NCBI RefSeq assembly: GCF_029952525.1
Contig: NZ_JASAOF010000001.1
Location: 496,001 to 560,000, forward strand
DNA from: Saccharopolyspora ipomoeae
GTDB lineage: Bacteria; Actinomycetota; Actinomycetes; Mycobacteriales; Pseudonocardiaceae
Length of the DNA: 64,000 nt
Direction of reading: 5' to 3'
Positions 51,335 through 61,531 of the stretch are shown here, piece after piece (the stretch's first letter is position 1; every line of letters starts with the position of its first letter). Made by a program: the position numbers and the translations under genes. The notes beneath the pieces are model-generated. The model was not told where the DNA came from and ran no database searches. It was given only the letters and a program-made list of their open reading frames with translations.

Positions 51335-52162
51335 GTGCCCAGCAACGAGCAGCGGCGGCAAGCGGCCAAGCGCAAGCTCGAACGCCAGATGGAGCGGCGC
51401 GAGCAGCAGGCCAAGCGACGCCGGGTGATCACCATCGGGGCGACGATCGTCGTGGTCATCGCGGTCGTGATCGGGGTCTTCTACTTCAGCCGCAGCGGTG
51501 ACGAGCCCGCAGCTCAGCAGCCGCCGCAGCCGCAGGTCAACATCCCCACCGAGCTCGCACCGCCGCCCGCGCGCCCGACGCCGCTGGCCGACCCGGTCTC
51601 GTGCACCTACCGCCCGGACGGCCAGGCGAGCAAGCCGGTGCAGCCGCCGGCCAACGGCGAGGTCTCCTCGAAGGGCACCGTGCAGGCCACCATCGACACC
51701 AACCAGGGCGCCATCCCGCTGACCCTGGACCGGTCGCTGGCGCCGTGCACCGTCAACAGCTTCGTCAGCCTGGCCAAGCAGTCGTTCTACGACGGCACCA
51801 ACTGCCACCGGATCAGCACCGAGGGCCTGCAGATGCTGCAGTGCGGTGACCCGACCGGGCAGGGCTCTGGCGGTCCCGGCTACGCCTTCGATGACGAGAC
51901 GTTCCCGGAGCTCAAGTACGGCCGCGGCTACCTGGCGATGGCGAACTCGGGCCCGAACACCAACGGCAGCCAGTTCTTCATGGTCTTCGGCGACGCGCAG
52001 CTCTCGCCGGACTACACGGTCTTCGGCACGATCTCGCCGGAGGGCCTGAAGGTCATCGACGACGTCGCCCGCGCGGGCCACGACGGCGCCTTCGACTCCT
52101 CCGCAGGAGGCGGCCACCCCAAGAAGCAGGTCACCTTCAACAAGATCAACGTCCAAGCCTGA
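51335..52162 (+). CDS. ppiB: membrane-anchored cyclophilin-type peptidyl-prolyl isomerase
   Basis: A 275-residue protein: basic cytoplasmic N-terminus, one transmembrane helix (VITIGATIVVVIAVVIGVFYF, about 33-53), a Pro-rich linker, and a cyclophilin domain from about 115 (NGTVQATIDTNQGAIPLTLD, FYDGTNCHRI, GYAFDDETFPELKYGRGYLAMANSGPNTNGSQFFMVF). It folds proteins outside the membrane. GTG 51335 follows GGGGAGGGG. It faces relA and is closed by the hairpin at 52210. Confidence 0.92.
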   Translation: MPSNEQRRQAAKRKLERQMERREQQAKRRRVITIGATIVVVIAVVIGVFYFSRSGDEPAAQQPPQPQVNIPTELAPPPARPTPLADPVSCTYRPDGQASKPVQPPANGEVSSKGTVQATIDTNQGAIPLTLDRSLAPCTVNSFVSLAKQSFYDGTNCHRISTEGLQMLQCGDPTGQGSGGPGYAFDDETFPELKYGRGYLAMANSGPNTNGSQFFMVFGDAQLSPDYTVFGTISPEGLKVIDDVARAGHDGAFDSSAGGGHPKKQVTFNKINVQA

Positions 52163-52209
52163 CCCGGACGTGACCAGCGCCCGCGCACCCAGCGGGACCC
52201 AAGCGATCA

Positions 52210-52241
52210 GGGGCACCGTTCCACCGGAACGGTGCCCCTTT
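52210..52241 (+). terminator. perfect terminator hairpin after ppiB
   Basis: GGGGCACCGTTCC and GGAACGGTGCCCC form a perfect 13-bp stem with a 3-base loop, followed by TTT. It lies 48 bases past the ppiB stop. Confidence 0.85.
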
Positions 52242-52261
52242 CGCATGGGGTCACTCGGGAT

Positions 52262-52432
52262 TACTCCCGTAATCCGCACCCCGAAAACGGGAGTAATCCG
52301 CTGCCCGAAGACGGCCGTAATCCGGGTCCCGAAAACGGGAGTAATCCGGGTCCCGAAAACGGGAGTAATCCGGGTCCCGAAGACGGCCGTAATCCGGGTC
52401 CCGATTACGGCGGTAATCCGGGTTTGGAACTG
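52262..52432. repeat. 24-bp tandem repeat array with hairpin units
   Basis: GTAATCC recurs exactly every 24 bases at 52269, 52293, 52317, 52341, 52365, 52389 and 52413. Each unit is about GTAATCCGGGTCCCGAAAAC plus GGGA, and carries a small stem (CCCG/CGGG, or CTCCCGT/ACGGGAG across units). Units alternate between AAAACGGGA and AGACGGCC variants. All frames are open because 24 is a multiple of three. It separates convergent ppiB and relA. Confidence 0.9.
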
Positions 52433-52446
52433 ACCGGGTGGGGTGG

Positions 52447-54759
52447 TCAGGTGGCGGAGGTGACTCGGTAGACGTCGTAGACGCCTTCGATGTTGCGGAC
52501 CGCCTTGAGGACGTGGCCGAGGTGCTTGGGGTCGCCCATCTCGAAGGAGAAGCGGCTGACCGCCACGCGGTCCTTCGAGGTGGTGACCGAGGCGGAGAGG
52601 ATGTTGACCCGCTCGTCGGCGAGGACCTTGGTGACGTCGGAGAGGAGGCGGTGCCGGTCGAGGGCCTCGACCTGGATGGCGACCAGGAAGACCGAGGACG
52701 ACGACGGGGCCCAGTGGACCTCGACCAGCCGTTCCGGGGTCTGGCGCAGGTCGTCGGCGTTGGTGCAGTCGGTGCGGTGCACGCTGACCCAGCCGCCGCG
52801 GGTGACGAAGCCCAGGATCTCGTCGCCGGGAACCGGGGTGCAGCAGCGGGCCAGCTTGGCCCACACGTCCCCGGCGTCCTTGACGACCACGCCCGAATCG
52901 CCGCTGCTGCGCCGCTTCCCGCCGCCTTCCAGGGTGGACGGGGTGGAGCGCTCGGCGATCTGGTCGGCGGCCTGCTCCGGCCCGCCGATGTGCTGCACCA
53001 GCTGCTGCACCAGGTGCTGCGCGGAGAGCTGCTTCTCCCCCACCGCCGCGTACAGGGCGGTGACGTCGACGTAGTGCAGCTCGCGGGCCACCGCGCCCAG
53101 CGCCTCGGCGGAGACGAGGCGCTGCACCGGCAGTCCGAGCCGCCGGATCTCCTTGGTGATGAGCTCCTTGCCGGACTCGATGGCCTCTTCGCGGCGCTCC
53201 TTGGCGAACCACTGCTTGATCTTGGCCTTGGCGCGCGGCGAGGCGACGAACGACAGCCAGTCGCGGCTCGGTCCCGATCCCTCCGCCTTGGAGGTGAAGA
53301 TCTCGACGACCTCGCCGTTCTCCAGCTTGCGCTCCAGCGCCACCAGCCGGCCGTTGACCCGCGAGCCGATGCAGCGGTGCCCGACCTCGGTGTGCACGGC
53401 GTAGGCGAAGTCCACCGGCGTCGACCCAGAAGGCAGCGTGATCACGTCGCCCTTGGGGGTGAACACGAAGATCTCGCGGGTCGCCAGGTCGTAGCGCAGC
53501 GACTCCAGGAACTCGCCCGGGTCGGCGGCCTCGCGCTGCCAGTCGAGGAGCTGGCGCATCCAGGCCATCTCGTCGACCTCGACGCCGCCACCGCTGTTGC
53601 GGCCCTTGGTCTCCTTGTACCGCCAGTGCGCGGCGATGCCGTACTCGGCGGTGCGGTGCATCTCGTGGGTGCGGATCTGCACTTCGAGGGGCTTGCCCTC
53701 GGGACCGATGACCGTGGTGTGCAGCGACTGGTAGACGCCGAAGCGCGGCTGGGCGATGTAGTCCTTGAAACGGCCGGGCATCGGCTGCCACAGCGCGTGC
53801 ACCACGCCCATCGCCGCGTAGCAGTCGCGGATCTCGTCGACCAGGATCCGCACGCCCACCAGGTCGTGGATGTCGTCGAAGTCGCGACCGCGGACGATCA
53901 TCTTCTGGTGGATCGAGTAGTAGTGCTTCGGCCTGCCCTCGACCTTGGCGGCCAGCCGGGCGGCGTCGAGCTGCGTGGACAGCTCGTCGATCACCGTGCG
54001 CAGGTAGGTGTCGCGGGAAGGCGCGCGGTTGGCGACCAGGCGCACGATCTCGTCGTACTTCTTGGGCTGCAGGATGGCGAAGGCCAGGTCCTCCAGCTCC
54101 CACTTGATCGTGGCCATCCCGAGCCGGTGCGCCAGCGGGGCCAGCACCTCCAGCGTCTCGCGGGCCTTGCGGGCCTGCTTCTCCGGCGGCAGGAAGCGCA
54201 TGGTGCGCATGTTGTGCAGCCGGTCCGAAAGCTTGATCACCAGCACCCGGGGGTCCCGGGCCATCGCGATGATCATCTTGCGGATGGTCTCGGCCTCCGC
54301 GGCCGCGCCCAGCTTGACCTTGTCCAGCTTCGTGACGCCGTCGACCAGGTGCGCCACCTCGTCGCCGAAGTCCGCGCCGAGCCGCTCCAGCGAGTACTCG
54401 GTGTCCTCGACGGTGTCGTGCAGCAGGCCCGCCACCAGCGTCGTCGTGTCCATGCCCAGCTCGGCGAGGATCGTGGCCACCGCGAGCGGGTGCGTGATGT
54501 ACGGATCGCCCGACTTGCGCTTCTGGCTGCGGTGCTTCTCCTCGGCCACGTCGTAGGCGCGCTGCAGCAGCGTCAGGTCGGCCTGCGGGTGCAGCTCGCG
54601 GTGGACCGCCGCCAACGGCTCCAGAACCTGTTTGACCTGGGCGGCGCGCTGGGCGGTGATCCTCCTGGCCAGTCTGGCGCGCACTCGGCGCGTGGCCGAG
54701 GTCGCACGCGGCTCGGCGACCGGATCGGTCGCCGAAGGAGAATCAACGTGGTGGCTCAC
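52447..54759 (-). CDS. relA: bifunctional (p)ppGpp synthase/hydrolase RelA/SpoT
   Basis: A 770-residue RSH protein. Domains in order: HD hydrolase ([24 protein letters not shown]), synthetase ([28 protein letters not shown]), TGS ([23 protein letters not shown]), helical/zinc region ([12 protein letters not shown]) and C-terminal ACT. The Glu/Asp residues of both catalytic sites are present, so it should make and degrade the alarmone. It begins with GTG at 54759. It has the usual actinobacterial order before apt-secF-secD. Confidence 0.96.
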   Translation of the reverse strand: MSHHVDSPSATDPVAEPRATSATRRVRARLARRITAQRAAQVKQVLEPLAAVHRELHPQADLTLLQRAYDVAEEKHRSQKRKSGDPYITHPLAVATILAELGMDTTTLVAGLLHDTVEDTEYSLERLGADFGDEVAHLVDGVTKLDKVKLGAAAEAETIRKMIIAMARDPRVLVIKLSDRLHNMRTMRFLPPEKQARKARETLEVLAPLAHRLGMATIKWELEDLAFAILQPKKYDEIVRLVANRAPSRDTYLRTVIDELSTQLDAARLAAKVEGRPKHYYSIHQKMIVRGRDFDDIHDLVGVRILVDEIRDCYAAMGVVHALWQPMPGRFKDYIAQPRFGVYQSLHTTVIGPEGKPLEVQIRTHEMHRTAEYGIAAHWRYKETKGRNSGGGVEVDEMAWMRQLLDWQREAADPGEFLESLRYDLATREIFVFTPKGDVITLPSGSTPVDFAYAVHTEVGHRCIGSRVNGRLVALERKLENGEVVEIFTSKAEGSGPSRDWLSFVASPRAKAKIKQWFAKERREEAIESGKELITKEIRRLGLPVQRLVSAEALGAVARELHYVDVTALYAAVGEKQLSAQHLVQQLVQHIGGPEQAADQIAERSTPSTLEGGGKRRSSGDSGVVVKDAGDVWAKLARCCTPVPGDEILGFVTRGGWVSVHRTDCTNADDLRQTPERLVEVHWAPSSSSVFLVAIQVEALDRHRLLSDVTKVLADERVNILSASVTTSKDRVAVSRFSFEMGDPKHLGHVLKAVRNIEGVYDVYRVTSAT

Positions 54760-54930
54760 CGCACGCTCCCGGGCTCAGGCGTTGCTCAATCCCAGGTCCG
54801 GGGGACCCGGACACTGAGAATAACGCCGACGGGTCGACGACCCATCCCTGGTGTGGTCGTCGATACGCCCAACGGTCACCTCCTGCAGTCGAGATGACCT
54901 TGGAACTTCGGTCGAACCGATCACCGACCG

Positions 54931-54960
54931 TGGTGGCGCTGCCGGGGAGCAGCGCCACCA
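54931..54960 (-). terminator. terminator hairpin after apt
   Basis: TGGTGGCGCTGC and GCAGCGCCACCA pair perfectly over 12 bases around a 6-base loop, abutting the apt stop codon on the minus strand. The remaining gap to relA (54760-54930) presumably holds the relA promoter; nothing else is seen. Confidence 0.8.
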
Positions 54961-55518
54961 TCAGGACCGCAGCAGGGCTCGGACGTGCTCGCCGACGATC
55001 TTGTCGCGGCCCTCCAGGGCCGTCAGCTCCATGACCACGGTGGCCGCGGTGACCTCGGCGCCCGCCTGGCGGATCAGCCGGCAGGCCGCACCCAGGGTGC
55101 CGCCGGTGGCCAGCACGTCGTCCACGACGAGGACGCGCTGACCGGACCGCAGCGTGTCGGCGGGCAGCTCCAGGGTCGCGCGGCCGTACTCCAGCTCGTA
55201 CTCGATGCGGTCGGCGACCTCCGGCAGCTTGCCGGGCTTGCGCAGACCGATCACACCGGTCCCGAAGGCCTGGGCGACGGCCGCTCCGAGCAGGAAGCCC
55301 CTGGCCTCCACCCCGGCGACGACGTCGAACGCCAGTCCGCGACCCAGCGCGTCGGTGATCGCCCGCAGCGCCGCCGGATCGGCCAGCATCGGGCTGATGT
55401 CGCGGAACAGCACGCCCGGCTCCGGGAAGTCCGGGACCTCCCGGATCAGGCGCACGGATTCCTTGAGCGCGACATCATCTCCGTCGACCACCTCAACGGG
55501 AGCGTTTTCCTTCGACAT
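54961..55518 (-). CDS. apt: adenine phosphoribosyltransferase
   Basis: A 185-residue purine-salvage enzyme making AMP from adenine and PRPP. The PRPP motif is VLVVDDVLATGGTL, the flexible/adenine region GVEARGFLLGAAVA, and PDFPEPGVLFRDISPM is the family N-terminus. Its ATG overlaps the secF stop by one base (TGATG), so it is coupled to the sec genes, as in M. tuberculosis Rv2584c. Confidence 0.95.
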   Translation of the reverse strand: MSKENAPVEVVDGDDVALKESVRLIREVPDFPEPGVLFRDISPMLADPAALRAITDALGRGLAFDVVAGVEARGFLLGAAVAQAFGTGVIGLRKPGKLPEVADRIEYELEYGRATLELPADTLRSGQRVLVVDDVLATGGTLGAACRLIRQAGAEVTAATVVMELTALEGRDKIVGEHVRALLRS

Positions 55519-56684
55519 CAACGACGACGCTTCCCGCTCGGACGACCGGCCTTGCCCGCCGGGCGCGCACCCGGCTGCGGGCGCGCGGCACCGGCCGCGA
55601 CCGGGCGCTTGGGCTCCTCCGGGACCTCCTCGCCCGCCTCGCGGGCGGCGGCCTTGGTCCGCCGCTGCTCGACCTTCTTCGCGTGCGAGCGGTACTTCGA
55701 CTCGCGCATCTTGAGGTCCACCAGCAGCGGAGTGGCCAGGAAGATCGACGAGATGACACCGGCGATCATGCCGACCATCTGCACCAGCGCCAGGTCCCGC
55801 AGCACGCCGACGCCGAGCAGACCGGCACCGACCACGAGCAGGCCCAGCACCGGCAGCAGCGCGATGACCGAGGTGTTGATCGAGCGCATCAGCGTCTGGT
55901 TGACCGCCAGGTTCGCGGCCTCCGGGTAGGTGCGGCGGGTCATGCTCAGCAGGCCCCGGGTGTTCTCCTTGACCTTGTCGAAGACCACCACGGTGTCGTA
56001 CAGCGAGAACCCGAGGATCGTCAGCAGACCGATCACGGTGCTCGGCGTGACCTCGAAGCCCACCAGCGAGTAGATGCCCGCGGTGACCACGACGTCGTGC
56101 AGCAGCGCGACCAGCGCCGCCACCGCCATCCACTTCTCGAAGTAGAACGCCAGGAAGATCGTCACCAGCACCAGGAACACGCCGAGCGCGATCAGCGCCT
56201 GGGTGGTGATCTCACCACCCCAGGTGCCGGAGACCGCGCTGTCGCTGATCACCTGCTGGCTGGGCTTGCCGGCGGCGTCCAGCGGCTGGGTCTCGGTGAA
56301 GATCTCCTGCTTGACCTCCAGGACCTGGTCGACGGTCAGCGACGAGGCCCGGACCTGGATGCTCTGGTTCGCACCGGCACCCACGACCTGCACGGTCTCG
56401 GCCGGGTGCCCGACGGCCTTGCTGAAGGCCGACTGGACCTGATCGGTCTCGATCGGGCCCTGCGCGCCGACGGCGGGCATGGAGATCTTGGTGCCGCCCT
56501 CGAAGTCGATGCCGAGGTTGAAGCCCTTGAACCCGATCGCACCGATGCACACCAGCACCAGCAGACCCAACGCGATGTACCAGCGGGAGCGCTTGCCGAC
56601 GATGTCGAAGGCACCGGTCCCGGTGTAGAGCCGGTGGAAGACGCTCTCGCGCTTCTGGGTCTCTTCGATGGGAGGAGTCGTCAC
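55518..56684 (-). CDS. secF: protein translocase subunit SecF
   Basis: A 388-residue membrane protein working with SecD and YajC to drive preprotein release. It has the first helix (about 33-53), the outer P-domain with GFKGFNLGIDFEGGTKI, and a five-helix cluster with ALVALLHDVVVTAGIYSLVG, LTILGFSLYDTVVVFDKVKEN and the family NQTLMRSINTS. The basic C-terminal tail is extended. GTG 56684 is chosen for AAGGAGG spacing; GTG 56690 would overlap the secD stop. Confidence 0.94.
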   Translation of the reverse strand: MTTPPIEETQKRESVFHRLYTGTGAFDIVGKRSRWYIALGLLVLVCIGAIGFKGFNLGIDFEGGTKISMPAVGAQGPIETDQVQSAFSKAVGHPAETVQVVGAGANQSIQVRASSLTVDQVLEVKQEIFTETQPLDAAGKPSQQVISDSAVSGTWGGEITTQALIALGVFLVLVTIFLAFYFEKWMAVAALVALLHDVVVTAGIYSLVGFEVTPSTVIGLLTILGFSLYDTVVVFDKVKENTRGLLSMTRRTYPEAANLAVNQTLMRSINTSVIALLPVLGLLVVGAGLLGVGVLRDLALVQMVGMIAGVISSIFLATPLLVDLKMRESKYRSHAKKVEQRRTKAAAREAGEEVPEEPKRPVAAGAARPQPGARPAGKAGRPSGKRRR

Positions 56685-56686
56685 CT

Positions 56687-58243
56687 TCACGCCTCCTTGG
56701 AGGTGGTCGCGGTGGCCTTGCGCTCGGCGCGGGCCCGGTTGCCGATGCGTTGCACGGCGCCCAGCCCGGAGACCGACGGCTTGGACAGGAACTTGTTCTT
56801 CGAGGCCAGCGCCACCAGCGGGTGGGTGACCAGGAAGACCACCACGAGGTCGAGCACGGTGGACATGCCGAGGGTGAACGCGAAGCCCTTCACCTGCCCG
56901 ACGGCCAGCACGTAGAGCACCGCGGCGGCCAGGAAGCTGACCGCGTCGGCCGACAGGATCGTGCGCCGCGCCCGGACCCACGCCCGGGGCACCGACGAGC
57001 GGAAGGTGCGGCCTTCGCGGATCTCGTCCTTGAGCCTCTCGAAGAACACGATGAACGAGTCAGCGGTGATGCCGATCGCCACGATGAAGCCGGCAACGCC
57101 GGCGAGGTCGAGGGTGAAGCCGATCCACCTCCCGAGCAGGACCAGCACGCCGTAGACCACACCGCCGGAGAGGATCAGCGACAGCACGGTCAGGATGCCC
57201 AGCAGCCGGTAGTAGGCCAGGCAGTACACGGCCACCAGCAGCAGACCGATGCCGCCCGCGATCAGTCCCGCTTCCAGCGAGGCGACGCCGAGAGTCGCCG
57301 AGACCGTCTCGGCCTCGGACTGGTCGAAGGCCAGCGGCAGCGAGCCGTACTTGAGGATGTTCGCCAGGTCCGTGGCGGACTGCTGGTTGAACTGGCCGTT
57401 GATGTTGGCGTTGCCGCCGAGCAGCGGCTCCTGGATCGTCGGGGCCGACACGACCTCGCCGTCCAGCACGAACGCGGCGCTCTGGTTGACGTTCGCCGAG
57501 GTGAAGTCCGCCCAGGTCTTGGCACCTGCGGCCTTGAAGTTCAGGTTGACCGTCCAGCCCGGCGACCCGCCCTGCGGGTTCGGCGGCTGGGCCATCGAGT
57601 CGGCGATCTCCTTGCCCTCGAGGAACACCGGCTCCAGGACGTACTTCGCCTTGCCCTCCCGGTCGCACGCGACCAGCGGCAGCTTCGGGTCGTCGTTGCC
57701 GCGCAGCGGGTCCTCGGCGTTGCAGTCCAGGGCCGAAGCGGCCTGCATCAGCACGTTCGGATCGGTGCTCTGCCGGGTCGCCTTGGCCTCCGCGATCGCC
57801 TGCTGCGAGTCACCCGGCGGCTGCGCCTGCTGCGGGGTCGTCGGAGCCGGGGCGGCCGGGGCGGCGGGCAGCGTCTGGACGACCTTGCGGAAGTTCAGCT
57901 CCGCGGTCTGCCCGAGCTGCTTGGCCTCCTCGCCGCCCGCGCCGGGGACCGTGATGACCACGTTCGACCCGTCGAGGGCGACCTCGGAGCCACCGATGCC
58001 CATGCCGTTGACGCGGGTCTCGATGATCTGCCGCGCCTGGTCCAGCGATTCCTTGCTGGGGGGCTGCCCGTCCGGGGTGCGCGCGGTCAGCGTGACCCGC
58101 GTCCCTCCCTGCAGATCGATGCCCAGTTTCGGGTTGGGCTTGCCATCACCGGTGAAGAACACCAGTGCGTACAGCGCCACCACGATCAGCGCGAAGATCG
58201 CGAGATAACGCCCTGGGCGCAGCTGCCCGGCCGGAGGTGCCAC
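56687..58243 (-). CDS. secD: protein translocase subunit SecD
   Basis: A 518-residue SecD. After the first helix comes GIDLQGGTRVTL, the large outer domain interrupted by an Ala/Pro/Gln linker (APAPTTPQQAQPPG), and a C-terminal six-helix part with the motifs GGIGLLLVAVYCLAYY, AGVAGFIVAIGITADSFIVFFERLKDEIREG. It begins with GTG at 58243. Order secD-secF-apt-relA is conserved in actinobacteria. Confidence 0.95.
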   Translation of the reverse strand: MAPPAGQLRPGRYLAIFALIVVALYALVFFTGDGKPNPKLGIDLQGGTRVTLTARTPDGQPPSKESLDQARQIIETRVNGMGIGGSEVALDGSNVVITVPGAGGEEAKQLGQTAELNFRKVVQTLPAAPAAPAPTTPQQAQPPGDSQQAIAEAKATRQSTDPNVLMQAASALDCNAEDPLRGNDDPKLPLVACDREGKAKYVLEPVFLEGKEIADSMAQPPNPQGGSPGWTVNLNFKAAGAKTWADFTSANVNQSAAFVLDGEVVSAPTIQEPLLGGNANINGQFNQQSATDLANILKYGSLPLAFDQSEAETVSATLGVASLEAGLIAGGIGLLLVAVYCLAYYRLLGILTVLSLILSGGVVYGVLVLLGRWIGFTLDLAGVAGFIVAIGITADSFIVFFERLKDEIREGRTFRSSVPRAWVRARRTILSADAVSFLAAAVLYVLAVGQVKGFAFTLGMSTVLDLVVVFLVTHPLVALASKNKFLSKPSVSGLGAVQRIGNRARAERKATATTSKEA

Positions 58244-58581
58244 GGTGCGTCGGTCTCCTGTTCAGGGTCTGTTCGGACGCGCGACCCGGCCGAGGCCGAG
58301 AGCGCGAGCGACGAGCGGTTTCGCCCTCGACAACGTACCGCCGGTTGTACCGGGTTCCGCCGTTCGATGCGATCTTGTGGCGATCTTCGCCATCACCGCC
58401 TGCCACGTACAGCAACCCAGTCTCGCAGGCCCGGGACGGGCCACGACTACGTGGGGTGGCGGAAACGCAGCGACGCGGGACCGGAGCGTCGTCGGCTCCG
58501 GTTCCCGCGTCGCGGTGATGACGTGCGGTCGCCCGGCGGGCCGCCCGCGCGCGGGGCCCGTCGTCGGGTCGACCGGGTACG
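58244..58581. other. intergenic region between yajC and secD
   Basis: 338 bases without a supported gene. It holds a hairpin, CGGGACCGGAGC/GCTCCGGTTCCCG at 58476-58507, likely the yajC terminator, and should hold the secD promoter. In many actinobacteria yajC and secD are closer. No RNA gene is visible. Confidence 0.5.
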
Positions 58582-58983
58582 TCAGCTGGTCTTCTGCTTC
58601 TCGGCCGACTCGGCGGCGTCCTCGACCTTGGCGTCCTCGGCCTTGGCGTCCTCGACCTTGGTCTCCTCGGCGGGAGCCTCGGCAGCGGGGGCCTCCTCGA
58701 CGGCCGGGGTCTCGGCCTCGGTGTTGACCTTCTCGCGCACCGCCTGACGCACCCAGGTGGTGGTCATGCCCGGGGCGATCTCGATGTCGATGGTGTCGTC
58801 GCTGGTCGACACGACCGTGCCGAAGACACCGGAGGTCGTCATCACCCGGTCACCTGCGGTGATCGAGTTCTGCAGCTTCTGCTGCTCGGCCATCATCCGC
58901 TTCTGCTTGCGGGCCTGCAGGAACAGCGGCACCGCGAGCAGAACGATCAGCAGCGGCAGGATCAGGGATTGGAGTTGCATCAT
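58582..58983 (-). CDS. yajC: preprotein translocase subunit YajC
   Basis: A 133-residue single-helix membrane protein (transmembrane region ILPLLIVLLAVPLFLQ, about 8-23) with the conserved Q-K-R-M-M-A-E-Q and GDRVMTTSGVFGTVV motifs. The C-terminal 50 residues are an acidic low-complexity tail with repeats (EDAKAEDAKVEDA). ATG 58983 and 58980 are adjacent. It helps SecDF. It lies between ruvB and secD. Confidence 0.92.
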   Translation of the reverse strand: MMQLQSLILPLLIVLLAVPLFLQARKQKRMMAEQQKLQNSITAGDRVMTTSGVFGTVVSTSDDTIDIEIAPGMTTTWVRQAVREKVNTEAETPAVEEAPAAEAPAEETKVEDAKAEDAKVEDAAESAEKQKTS

Positions 58984-59143
58984 GCTCCGTTCAGCGGGCG
59001 CACGACAGGACCAACCACGCAGTCCGCGCCCGGTTTGTTCGGATGTTCGTAGCCCCAGTCTGCCAGGTCAACGAAAGTGCCAGGTTGACGCGTGGCAATC
59101 GGCTGGTCCGTCGCCACCGTAACGGCGGATTGTCACCATTCGG

Positions 59144-60214
59144 TCACTCCGCGAACAGCGATGGCGGACCGTCCCCTGGCGCGTTCGCCGGAGGCGTCAT
59201 GCCCAGGTGGGACCAGGCCGCGGCGGTGGCCACCCGGCCTCGGGGCGTGCGCGCCAGGAACCCGGCTCTGACCAGGTACGGCTCGCACACCTCCTCCACC
59301 GTACTGGGTTCCTCGCCCACCGCGACGGCCAACGTGGAGATGCCCACCGGGCCGCCGTGGAAGGACTTGATCAGCGCCCGCAGCACCGCCCGGTCCAGCC
59401 GGTCCAGGCCCATCTCGTCGACGTCGTAGACCTCCAGCGCCGCCCGGGCGACCTCGCGGGTCACCGACCCGTCGGAGCGGACCTCGGCGTAGTCGCGGAC
59501 CCGGCGCAGCAGCCGGTTGGCGATGCGGGGCGTGCCCCGGGAGCGGGCGGCGATCTCGGCGGCGCCGTCGTCGCGCAGGTCGACGCCGAGGATCCCGGCC
59601 GAGCGGCGAACCACCTGATCGAGTTCCTCCGGCGCGTAGAACTCCATGTGCGCGGTGAAGCCGAACCGGTCGCGCAGCGGGCCGGTCAGCGCACCGGACC
59701 GGGTGGTGGCCCCCACCAGCGTGAACGGGGCCAGCTCCAGCGGGATGCTGGTGGCACCGGGCCCCTTGCCGACGACGATGTCGACCCGGAAGTCCTCCAT
59801 CGCCAGGTACAGCATCTCCTCGGCGGGCCGGGCGATGCGGTGGATCTCGTCGATGAACAGCACGTCGCCCTCGGTGAGGTTCGACAGCATCGCGGCCAGG
59901 TCCCCCGGCTTCTCCAGCGCCGGTCCCGAGGTGACGCGGATGGCCGAACCCAGCTCGGCGGCGATGATCATCGACAGGCTCGTCTTGCCCAGCCCGGGGG
60001 GCCCCGAGAACAGCACGTGATCCGGCTGGTCGCCGCGCCGCAGTGCGCCGTGCAGGACGAGTTCGAGCTGCTCGCGCACGCGCGCCTGACCGACGAACTC
60101 GCTGAGCTTGCGGGGGCGCAGCGTCGTCTCGACGTCGCCGTCGCCGTCGTCCTCGTGCGCGGCCAGCGAGACGGGTTCCGCGGGGACGGCCGCCCAGTCC
60201 TCTTCCTCGTACAT
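59144..60214 (-). CDS. ruvB: Holliday junction branch-migration helicase RuvB
   Basis: A 356-residue AAA+ motor. Walker [13 protein letters not shown], Walker B FIDEIHR and sensor/arginine-finger motifs ([19 protein letters not shown]) are present, and the winged-helix domain is C-terminal ([14 protein letters not shown]). It pairs with RuvA to move junctions. Start ATG at 60214, nine bases after ruvA. Confidence 0.96.
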   Translation of the reverse strand: MYEEEDWAAVPAEPVSLAAHEDDGDGDVETTLRPRKLSEFVGQARVREQLELVLHGALRRGDQPDHVLFSGPPGLGKTSLSMIIAAELGSAIRVTSGPALEKPGDLAAMLSNLTEGDVLFIDEIHRIARPAEEMLYLAMEDFRVDIVVGKGPGATSIPLELAPFTLVGATTRSGALTGPLRDRFGFTAHMEFYAPEELDQVVRRSAGILGVDLRDDGAAEIAARSRGTPRIANRLLRRVRDYAEVRSDGSVTREVARAALEVYDVDEMGLDRLDRAVLRALIKSFHGGPVGISTLAVAVGEEPSTVEEVCEPYLVRAGFLARTPRGRVATAAAWSHLGMTPPANAPGDGPPSLFAE

Positions 60215-60222
60215 CGGCTACC

Positions 60223-60822
60223 TCACTTGGGGCCGAGGGTGGCCAGGGCCTTGCGCAGCACGGCCGAGGTGTCCAGGTCGCCGCCGCCGTTGGACAGCAC
60301 GGCCTCCACGCTCTGGTCGGCCTGCTTGGCCGAGAAGCCCAGGCCCACCAGGGCTTCGGAGACCTCGGTGCGGACGCGTCCGCGGTCGACGGTGGCCGTG
60401 GGTGCGACGGTGGTTCCCGCGACGACGCCGACCTTGTCGCGCAGCTCCAGGATCAGCCGCTCGGCGCTCTTCTTGCCGATGCCGGGGACCTGGGTGAGCA
60501 CCGTGAGGTTGCCGTCGGCCAGGGCCGTGCACAGCTGGTCCGGGGTGAGCACGGCGAGGGTGGCCAGCGCGAGCCGCGGCCCGACGCCGGAGGCGGTCTG
60601 CAGCAGGCCGAACAGGTCGCGGGCCTCGGCCTCGGCGAAGCCGTAGAGGGTCAGCGAGTCCTCGCGGACGATCAGCGAGGTCCACAGCCGGGCCTCCTCG
60701 CCGCGGCGCAGCCCGGCGAGCGTGTTCGGGGTGGCGTGCACCGCCATGCCGACGCCGCCGACCTCGACCACGGCGTGATCCAGGCCGATCGACAGCACCG
60801 GTCCGCGCACCGTGGAGATCAT
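60223..60822 (-). CDS. ruvA: Holliday junction branch-migration protein RuvA
   Basis: A 199-residue tetrameric junction-binding protein: N-terminal OB fold ([25 protein letters not shown]), two helix-hairpin-helix motifs ([39 protein letters not shown]) and the RuvB-binding domain III at the end. ATG 60822 overlaps the ruvC stop by four bases. Confidence 0.96.
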   Translation of the reverse strand: MISTVRGPVLSIGLDHAVVEVGGVGMAVHATPNTLAGLRRGEEARLWTSLIVREDSLTLYGFAEAEARDLFGLLQTASGVGPRLALATLAVLTPDQLCTALADGNLTVLTQVPGIGKKSAERLILELRDKVGVVAGTTVAPTATVDRGRVRTEVSEALVGLGFSAKQADQSVEAVLSNGGGDLDTSAVLRKALATLGPK

Positions 60823-61421
60823 CGGGTCCTGCCTCCTGTTCTCGGGCCCTGCGTCCGCTGGGCCTTCTCCTGGGCCGCCTTGAGCTTCGCGCGGTGGGTG
60901 CGCGCGGCCTCGGCGGCACGCGCTTCGGCCCGGGCGATCCGGTCCATCATCGGCGCCCGCCACAGGTGGCAGACGCCCAGGGCGAGCGCGTCGGCGGCGT
61001 CGGCCGGTTTCGGCGCTTCGGCCAGCCCGAGGATCTTGGTGATCATCGTGGTGACCTGCTTCTTGTCGGCTCGGCCGGAGCCGCTGATCGCGGCCTTGAC
61101 CTCGCTCGGCGTGTGGAAGGCGACCGGCAGACCGCGCCGGGCCGCCGCGAGCGCGACGACGCCGGAGACCTGCGCGGTGCCCATGACGGTCCGCACGTTG
61201 TGCTGGCTGAACACCCGCTCGATGGCCACCACCTGCGGTTGGTGGAGGTCCATCCAGCGCTCGACCTCGGTGGCCACGGTGAGCAGCCGGGTGGCGAGCT
61301 CGTCCTCCTGCGGACTCCGCGCCACCCCGACGGCCACGCAGGCCACGGTGCGCCCCTTGCCGCCGTCGACCACGCCGAGCCCGCAACGGGTCAGCCCCGG
61401 GTCGACTCCCAACACGCGCAC
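60819..61421 (-). CDS. ruvC: Holliday junction resolvase RuvC
   Basis: A 200-residue endonuclease cutting four-way junctions. Acidic active-site residues: D7 ([11 protein letters not shown]), E in [10 protein letters not shown] and the pair in [12 protein letters not shown] 61421 matches the family N-terminus; a start at 61433 adds four residues. The Lys/Arg/Ala-rich C-terminal tail is longer than in E. coli. It leads the ruvC-ruvA-ruvB operon. Confidence 0.95.
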   Translation of the reverse strand: MRVLGVDPGLTRCGLGVVDGGKGRTVACVAVGVARSPQEDELATRLLTVATEVERWMDLHQPQVVAIERVFSQHNVRTVMGTAQVSGVVALAAARRGLPVAFHTPSEVKAAISGSGRADKKQVTTMITKILGLAEAPKPADAADALALGVCHLWRAPMMDRIARAEARAAEAARTHRAKLKAAQEKAQRTQGPRTGGRTR

Positions 61422-61503
61422 GACGCCACCCACTCAGCCGAAGCCATCGAGAACACTCGTTCGAACCCTAGCGAACCCGGCCCCACCGACCACACCCGAC
61501 ACG

Positions 61504-61525
61504 CCCTCCCGCTCACCCGGGAGGG
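61504..61525 (-). terminator. terminator hairpin after DUF4262 gene
   Basis: CCCTCCCG and CGGGAGGG form a perfect 8-bp stem around a 6-base loop, starting 7 bases beyond the DUF4262 stop. Confidence 0.65.
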
Positions 61526-61531
61526 TGGATC

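Noticed and set aside
52262..52432. CRISPR array
   Set aside because: Repeats are contiguous 24-bp units without unique spacers and no cas genes are present.
52232..52471. Repeat protein with NPGPENGS units
   Set aside because: The 24-bp period keeps every frame open; no ribosome site and no flanking coding signal support translation.
51305..54103. Long minus-strand frame crossing ppiB, the repeat array and relA
   Set aside because: It is out of frame with relA and antisense to ppiB; no ribosome site or domain is seen.
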